A stretch of 19,902 nt of DNA, taken from positions 1-19,902 of the forward strand of contig JBAYUG010000065.1 in NCBI GenBank assembly GCA_041675325.1, written 5' to 3'. Shown here piece after piece: positions 15,156 through 19,902 of the stretch. Below the pieces are notes generated by a model that saw only the letters and a program-made list of their open reading frames with translations, made no database searches and was not told where the DNA came from. Source of the DNA: CAIKZJ01 sp041675325 (lineage in GTDB: Bacteria; Bacteroidota; Ignavibacteria; Tepidaquicellales; Tepidaquicellaceae). A program made the position numbers and the translations under genes. The first letter of the stretch is position 1. Each line of letters opens with the position of its first letter.

Positions 15156-16652
15156 ATGAACCAAAAAAAACGTGTTCTTTCAGTTATTCTGCTCTTTGTC
15201 TTTACGTTTATTTATTACAACTGTTATGCAAATAATATTATTGTCACAAATGTTAGCCTCACGGGTCAAAACACACCCGGACAATATGTTATGGTTAAAT
15301 TTGATATCAGTTGGGAAAATTCCTGGCGGACATCTTCTGCTCTTAATAATTGGGATGCCGCATGGATATTCGTGAAATACCGTGAAATAGGTGCTAACGA
15401 ATGGAAACATGCCTGGTTGAATAACACGGGTCATTTAAACCCATCGGGGAGCATAATTACTACAGGGTTAGTCAAACCCGACACTGTATTTAACCCGACT
15501 ACAAATCCGGGTGTTGGAGCATTTATTTATCGCGATGCAGATGGAACAGGAACATTTTCGAAAACAGGTGTACAGATTCGATGGAATTATGGTGCCAATG
15601 GTTTAACCGATAACTCGATTGTGGACATACGAGTATTTGCCATTGAACAGGTTTTCGTCCCGCAAGGTGGTTTTTTTGTAGGAAGCGGAGCACCTGAAAA
15701 AGGGGCTTTTTACAAGTTTCCTTCAACAACATCCCCATTTCAGATATCTGATGAAAGTGAGATTACAGTCGGAACCGCAACCGATAATTTGTATTACGAA
15801 TCCGGTTTCACAATGGGTGATGCTCTCGGTCCCATTCCTGTAGCATTCCCCAAAGGTTATAACGCTTTTTATTGTATGAAGTATGAAATTACTCAGCAGG
15901 AATATGTGGATTTTTTGAATTGTTTGACATCATCGCAGGATACAGCACGGTATTCGTTTGCAAGTGCAGGTAATAGATACGGCGTTACATATTCAAGCGG
16001 AGGATATAGTACATCTTACCCTTATGTCGCCTGTAACTTTATAAATTGGAATGATGTAGCGGCATTCTTAGATTGGAGTGGTTTGCGCCCAATGACAGAA
16101 TTGGAATTTGAAAAAGCTTGCCGTGGAACATTGCCGCCGGTACCTAACGAATATGCGTGGGGTAATACAGATTTGGCAGCAGGTCCATACACGCTGGAAA
16201 ATATAGGAACCAGCATGGAAAGTGTTTTGTCCGCTTACAGTCCAACTAGTGGGAATGCTGCGATTCAGCAGACTATTGCAGCAAACATCAATGGACCTGT
16301 TCGAGTAGGTATATTTGCTGGTCATAGTTTAAACTGGAACAGAATTACTTCAGGTGCTACATATTATGGAATAATGGAAATGAGCGGTAACCTGGAAGAA
16401 CGATGCGTAACTGTGGGCAATCCGACAGGCAGAGCATTTAACGGTTTGCATGGTAATGGTTTGCTTTCCACAACAGGTTATGCCAATGTCACAAATTGGC
16501 CCAATTCTGCCGCTTTAGGTGCAGGTTTCCGTGGTGGTATTTATAGGGGTACGACTGTTCGTGCTCGGGTTTCCTACCGCTATTACGCTGGTATGAGACA
16601 CCCTGACAGACTTGATTATATCGGCGGTCGCGGTGTTCGTTCTGTATTTTAA
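15156..16652 (+). CDS. Secreted SUMF1/FGE-like (C-type lectin fold) protein with a DGR-like C-terminus
   Basis: The 498-residue protein has a signal peptide (about 1-25, ending C-Y-A), an unassigned domain at about 27-165, and a formylglycine-generating-enzyme-type domain at about 167-498. Family landmarks include Y-C-M-K-Y-E-I-T-Q-Q-E-Y-V-D-F-L-N at 239-255, N-W-N-D-V-A-A-F-L-D-W at 297-307, R-P-M-T-E-L-E-F-E-K-A-C-R-G at 311-324, and M-E-M-S-G-N-L-E-E at 407-415. The catalytic cysteine pair of true formylglycine-generating enzymes is absent from the region following F-R-G-G (458-461), so sulfatase activation is unlikely. Binding or display is more plausible. The C-terminus, A-A-L-G-A-G-F-R-G-G at 452-461 through I-G-G-R-G-V-R at 489-495, resembles variable proteins of diversity-generating retroelements. 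There is no T9SS domain of its own. Gap upstream 64 bp, downstream 65 bp. Confidence 0.85.
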   Translation: MNQKKRVLSVILLFVFTFIYYNCYANNIIVTNVSLTGQNTPGQYVMVKFDISWENSWRTSSALNNWDAAWIFVKYREIGANEWKHAWLNNTGHLNPSGSIITTGLVKPDTVFNPTTNPGVGAFIYRDADGTGTFSKTGVQIRWNYGANGLTDNSIVDIRVFAIEQVFVPQGGFFVGSGAPEKGAFYKFPSTTSPFQISDESEITVGTATDNLYYESGFTMGDALGPIPVAFPKGYNAFYCMKYEITQQEYVDFLNCLTSSQDTARYSFASAGNRYGVTYSSGGYSTSYPYVACNFINWNDVAAFLDWSGLRPMTELEFEKACRGTLPPVPNEYAWGNTDLAAGPYTLENIGTSMESVLSAYSPTSGNAAIQQTIAANINGPVRVGIFAGHSLNWNRITSGATYYGIMEMSGNLEERCVTVGNPTGRAFNGLHGNGLLSTTGYANVTNWPNSAALGAGFRGGIYRGTTVRARVSYRYYAGMRHPDRLDYIGGRGVRSVF

Positions 16653-16717
16653 TCTGTATTATTTAATTAATAATCAAAATTTGAATTAAATTTTATTAAA
16701 AATAACAAATAAGCTAA

Positions 16718-17134
16718 ATGAAAAAAACAATAATTTATATAGTGTTAATCCTTGCAATTCCAATTTTTCTGCAAGCACAGTATCAGGGAGGGGTTGGAAG
16801 AGGTGATGTAATGGTAACTAAACTCAATAATGTTATAACAAACAAAGTGAATGAAAACAATACTCTACCCGCATCTTTCTCGCTGTATCAGAATTTTCCG
16901 AATCCGTTTAATCCGTCAACGAAGATTAGTTATGATATACCAAAGAACAGTTTTGTTAAACTCGTTGTACTCGATATTCTCGGCAGAGAGGTTGAAACAC
17001 TCGTGAATGATGTACAAATCGCGGGCAGATATGAAACAACCTTCGACGGGTCACAAATCCCGAGCGGGATTTATTTTGCAAGATTGAAAGCAGGTTCTTA
17101 TGAACATATAATCAAAATGATAATGTTAAAGTAA
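16718..17134 (+). CDS. Small exported protein consisting mainly of a T9SS sorting domain
   Basis: The 138-residue product has a signal peptide (about 1-20, M-K-K-T then a hydrophobic core, ending L-Q-A), a linker of about 35 residues containing Q-G-G-V-G-R-G-D, and a complete type A sorting domain from about residue 57: Y-Q-N-F-P-N-P-F-N-P-S-T-K-I, L-D-I-L-G-R-E-V, G-I-Y-F-A-R-L-K-A-G and the terminal K-M-I-M-L-K. There is no room for an enzymatic or binding domain. It may be a genuine small surface protein or an eroded larger cargo. It sits 65 bp behind the SUMF1-like gene, probably in the same transcript, and the SUMF1-like protein lacks such a domain. A perfect hairpin follows. Confidence 0.82.
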   Translation: MKKTIIYIVLILAIPIFLQAQYQGGVGRGDVMVTKLNNVITNKVNENNTLPASFSLYQNFPNPFNPSTKISYDIPKNSFVKLVVLDILGREVETLVNDVQIAGRYETTFDGSQIPSGIYFARLKAGSYEHIIKMIMLK

Positions 17135-17177
17135 GTACGAAATTTTAATAAATATACATGTAAGCAATATATTAATA

Positions 17178-17214
17178 TTAGAATTCAATCTGTTTGTAAC
17201 AGATTGAATTCTAA
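17178..17214 (+). terminator. Perfect 17-bp hairpin downstream of the mini-T9SS gene
   Basis: Bases 17178-17194 and 17198-17214 are exact inverted copies around a 3-nt loop TGT. The stem is mostly A-T but includes GAATTC and CAATCTG. There is no T-run after it on the plus strand. It may end or stabilise the upstream transcript, 43 bases after the stop codon. A cruciform protein-binding site is the other possibility. Confidence 0.55.
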
Positions 17215-17308
17215 GTAGGAATGAATAAATGATTTGAAAAAATGTATTGTATAATTATATATAAAAAAGAGTGATTATATTAACCCAATAAATTTAAATT
17301 TTAAAGAA

Positions 17309-19702
17309 ATGAAAAATTTTACAAGATTTTTTTGGACATTGGCAGTAATACTGCTGGTAACTGTAAGATTAGGATATTCTCAACCTTGGTCTTACGATTT
17401 TGGCTCAACAACCGGTTCATTCTCTACTCCATCTGGAACTAGTACAACATTTCTTCCAACGCCTACCTCGGGGACTTCTTTTGTCAGAATAGGAACAGGA
17501 ACCGGATCTATTAATCTGGAAAATTCCGGAACAGGTATACAGAAAATCGGTTCCGGAGTCAGGTTGAGACTTGAAGCTGCGACCAATACATCTGTAAATA
17601 AAGCTTCAATATACAATTATACCGGCGGGAAGAGTTTCTATACTAAATTCTCAATTTTATTTGGTAATTCAAGCGGCAGTACTTTAGCTGCTTCCAGTAT
17701 AATTATTTTTGCGCAGGGAGATGGAACTACGTATTCGGATGGTAATGCATTTAGTGGTTCGCAATGTTTTACTCAATTACAATTTCAGATTGCGGCATCA
17801 GGTGCAATAACTACTACCGCCCGTGTTGCTTCATCCCCGACATCATTCGGTGCGACAATAGTACAAGGTAATGTTTACACATTCGAAATATTCGGAAATA
17901 ACACAACGGGAACAATAAGTTATACATATAATGGCGCATCACAAACAGTCGCCGCTAATAAACAGGATATATGGATAAACGGAACTATAGTAGGAAATGA
18001 CATAGGCAAAGCTACGTTGGCATCTGATGTTAATATTGATTCATGGATGATATATGGTATAAATTCTGCATCTAATTCTCAAAATGTTTTTTTTGATGAT
18101 GTGACTTATAGTAATTCAATAGCTTCAAGTTACACTACTAATACAGATTATTATTCAAAGTCTTCGGGAAATCTTGAAACAAACACGAATTGGACAACAA
18201 ACAATGATGGAACTGGCACTATCACTCCTTCAAATTTTACAACAGGATATAGATTTTTTAACATCCGCAATAATTCAGCCCCGACTATCGGAGCCGACTG
18301 GACTGTATCAGGTACAGACTCGAAAGTAATACTCGGCGACGGTACAAATGGCTGTACATTTACGATTCCTTCAAGCTATTCTGTTACTGGTACTGTTGAT
18401 GTTTCTAACAATGGAACATTAAAATTGCAGAATACAACATTACCAAATTTTGGTACTTTAAGTTCAGGATCAACCGTAGAATATAATCAGGGTTCCCCAG
18501 CAACTGCAACAGGGACAACTTACAGCAATCTGACGATAAATAATTCTGCCGGAGTTACTTTATCAAGTAATATTACTGTAAACGGCATATTTAATCTTGC
18601 GAACGGCAAATTAAATACTTCCGCAGCAAATAAACTCACGTTAGGAACGACTGCTTCAATAACAGGCGGGTCTCTTACGAGTTTTGTAAACGGTCCGCTT
18701 GATTTAATGACGGATGCTGCTGTTTTAAAAACTGTACATGTCGGATACGGTTCTGACTATAGGAGTATAGGATTAGAACCTGAAAACATAACCCCTACAA
18801 CATTTACGGTTGAATTTAAGAATGGTGGTTTTAATGTCGGAAACCTTACTCCACCATTAGTGAAAGTAAGTCAGAATGATTATCTGGATATTCAAAGACC
18901 TGCGGGAGCGAATGCTAAAATAACAATTGGCTGGAAATCGAATGTCGGTATCTCGAGTTTAGCTGACTTGAAACTTGCCCATTGGAATACAGGAACATTA
19001 AAATGGGAAGAAGTTGGAACGGTAACTTATACAGGTACTGCAACAGACGGCACTATGTCTACTAATGAATACATGTCATCCTTCAGTCCCTTTGCCTTTG
19101 GCTCGGAAATAGACCAGCCTTTACCGGTAACTCTTTCATCATTCAATTCTTCACAGACTGGCCGAAATGTCAGTATTTACTGGATAACATCATCCGAACA
19201 AAATAATTCTGGATTTGAAGTTCAGCGAGCTTTGGTTGATAACACTGGCATTATAAGTGATTTTTCGAAAATTACGTTTGTCTATGGAAACGGAAATTCA
19301 ACAGTTCAAAAATCATACTCATATACTGACCGCAATCTTAATACCGGAAAATATAAATACAGGTTAAAACAAATCGATTACAACGGTAATTTTGAATATC
19401 ATAATTTAAACAATATTGTTGAAATAGGTGTGCCGGATAAATATTACGTTTCACAGAACTACCCGAATCCTTTTAATCCTGTAACCAAAATAGACTTTAA
19501 TTTACCCGTTGACAGCAAGGTATCCTTGGTTATATACGATGTCACAGGTAAAGTAGTCGCGAAATTACTAAATAACGAATTCCGTTCGGCAGGGTATTAT
19601 ACAGCGGAGTTTGATGCGTCAAAATTTTCAAGCGGTGTGTATTTTTATTCGTTCTCGACCGATAAATTTAATATAACGAAACGTATGACTCTCATTAAAT
19701 AG
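17309..19702 (+). CDS. Large T9SS-sorted surface protein
   Basis: The 797-residue protein has a signal peptide (about 1-24, ending G-Y-S before Q-P-W). A Gly/Ser/Thr/Asn-rich beta region covers about residues 25-270 and has the feel of a lectin or laminin-G-like jelly roll. Next come low-complexity beta repeats with strand-like patterns such as F-N-L-A-N-G-K-L-N-T (about 290-470), a spacer, a fibronectin-III-like module starting L-P-V-T-L-S-S-F at 605 and containing N-N-S-G-F-E-V-Q-R, and the type A sorting domain from about 713: N-Y-P-N-P-F-N-P-V-T-K-I ... G-V-Y-F-Y-S-F ... K-R-M-T-L-I-K. This is the usual build of surface or secreted proteins exported by the type IX system in Ignavibacteria-like bacteria. 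No catalytic motif was recognised, so adhesion or matrix binding is only a guess. Confidence 0.88.
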   Translation: MKNFTRFFWTLAVILLVTVRLGYSQPWSYDFGSTTGSFSTPSGTSTTFLPTPTSGTSFVRIGTGTGSINLENSGTGIQKIGSGVRLRLEAATNTSVNKASIYNYTGGKSFYTKFSILFGNSSGSTLAASSIIIFAQGDGTTYSDGNAFSGSQCFTQLQFQIAASGAITTTARVASSPTSFGATIVQGNVYTFEIFGNNTTGTISYTYNGASQTVAANKQDIWINGTIVGNDIGKATLASDVNIDSWMIYGINSASNSQNVFFDDVTYSNSIASSYTTNTDYYSKSSGNLETNTNWTTNNDGTGTITPSNFTTGYRFFNIRNNSAPTIGADWTVSGTDSKVILGDGTNGCTFTIPSSYSVTGTVDVSNNGTLKLQNTTLPNFGTLSSGSTVEYNQGSPATATGTTYSNLTINNSAGVTLSSNITVNGIFNLANGKLNTSAANKLTLGTTASITGGSLTSFVNGPLDLMTDAAVLKTVHVGYGSDYRSIGLEPENITPTTFTVEFKNGGFNVGNLTPPLVKVSQNDYLDIQRPAGANAKITIGWKSNVGISSLADLKLAHWNTGTLKWEEVGTVTYTGTATDGTMSTNEYMSSFSPFAFGSEIDQPLPVTLSSFNSSQTGRNVSIYWITSSEQNNSGFEVQRALVDNTGIISDFSKITFVYGNGNSTVQKSYSYTDRNLNTGKYKYRLKQIDYNGNFEYHNLNNIVEIGVPDKYYVSQNYPNPFNPVTKIDFNLPVDSKVSLVIYDVTGKVVAKLLNNEFRSAGYYTAEFDASKFSSGVYFYSFSTDKFNITKRMTLIK

Positions 19703-19707
19703 GTTAG

Positions 19708-19732
19708 TTGTAATTATGACTTATAATTATAA
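19708..19732 (+). other. AT-rich hairpin after the large T9SS gene
   Basis: TAATTAT at 19711-19717 pairs with ATAATTA at 19723-19729, with weak extension on both sides and a 5-nt loop. No GC base pairs and no T-tract are present, so it is at best a weak transcript end. Confidence 0.25.
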
Positions 19733-19785
19733 GAAGCAATCTCACACATAAACAGTTTTGTACTTAAAATTAGTTTGGAAAATTT

Positions 19786-19902
19786 ATGAAATACCTATGT
19801 AGATTTAATATAAATTTCTTGTTTAGAGTTGTTGCTTTATTAATTATCGTTTTGTTTTCAAAAAATGGTTTTGCACAAATAGATAATCCGAATCTCGATA
19901 GG
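19786..19902 (+). CDS. N-terminus of a secreted protein, cut by the window end
   Basis: The ATG at 19786 opens a frame of 39 codons running to the last base of the window. It encodes a classic signal peptide: M-K-Y-L-C-R-F then hydrophobic V-V-A-L-L-I-I-V-L-F and N-G-F-A before Q-I-D-N-P-N. Position, 83 bp behind the T9SS surface protein and on the same strand, suggests another exported protein. Nothing can be said about the mature domain. Confidence 0.7.
   Translation, partial: MKYLCRFNINFLFRVVALLIIVLFSKNGFAQIDNPNLDR

Noticed and set aside
15156..16652. Genuine formylglycine-generating (sulfatase-activating) enzyme
   Set aside because: The cysteine pair needed for catalysis is absent from the segment after F-R-G-G, and no sulfatase gene is nearby.
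16653..17308. Template repeat or reverse transcriptase for a retroelement next to the variable-looking segment
   Set aside because: The flanks hold only AT-rich spacers, the small sorting-domain gene and a hairpin. No A-rich near-copy of 16520-16650 and no reverse-transcriptase motif was seen anywhere in the window.

Overview
The window looks like chromosomal DNA from an AT-rich member of the Bacteroidota/Chlorobiota (FCB) group, most likely an Ignavibacteria-like lineage. The main reason is that several secreted proteins end in a type IX secretion (T9SS) C-terminal sorting domain of the 'N-[FY]-P-N-P-F-N-P ... G-x-Y-F-Y/A-x-L/S ... K-M-x-L-x-K' kind. An OmpL-like barrel, a Bacteroidota-type aminotransferase and poorly developed Shine-Dalgarno sites agree with this. 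Taxonomy is inferred from these features, not computed.

Left part (1-5014): the tail of a T9SS cargo protein and a shared terminator; a SIMPL/DUF541 envelope protein (minus strand); a divergent two-domain universal stress protein; a 0.5 kb intergenic stretch with two copies of a composite short-period repeat; then an Amt ammonium transporter and an outer-membrane beta-barrel porin, each followed by a clear intrinsic terminator.

Middle (5074-13426): a tightly packed seven-gene minus-strand operon for lysine/diaminopimelate synthesis by the succinylase route. In transcription order it is M20 deacylase (dapE-like), asd, lysC, dapB, dapA, dapD and a lysA-like decarboxylase. Junctions are overlaps or gaps of 0-10 nt. 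A PLP aminotransferase, the likely succinyl-DAP aminotransferase, is transcribed divergently from the head of the operon. Only dapF (epimerase) is missing. The final decarboxylase carries active-site motifs that differ from textbook LysA, and Asd is of the archaeal/fungal type.

Right part (13427-19902): an 810-bp gene-poor gap ends in a sigma70-like -35 box and five direct repeats spaced at exactly 20 bp, just upstream of a TrmB-family regulator. Secreted proteins on the same strand follow: a C-type-lectin-fold (SUMF1/FGE-like) protein lacking the catalytic cysteines, whose C-terminus looks like the variable region of a diversity-generating retroelement target; a 138-residue protein that is little more than a signal peptide plus a T9SS sorting domain; a perfect 17-bp hairpin; a 797-residue T9SS surface protein; and the signal peptide of another secreted protein cut by the window end.

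The most promising unexplained material is this right-hand cassette: the 20-bp operator-like array, the archaeal-style regulator and a possibly diversified secreted lectin-fold protein. No reverse transcriptase or template repeat was recognised in the window, so the diversification idea remains a hypothesis.
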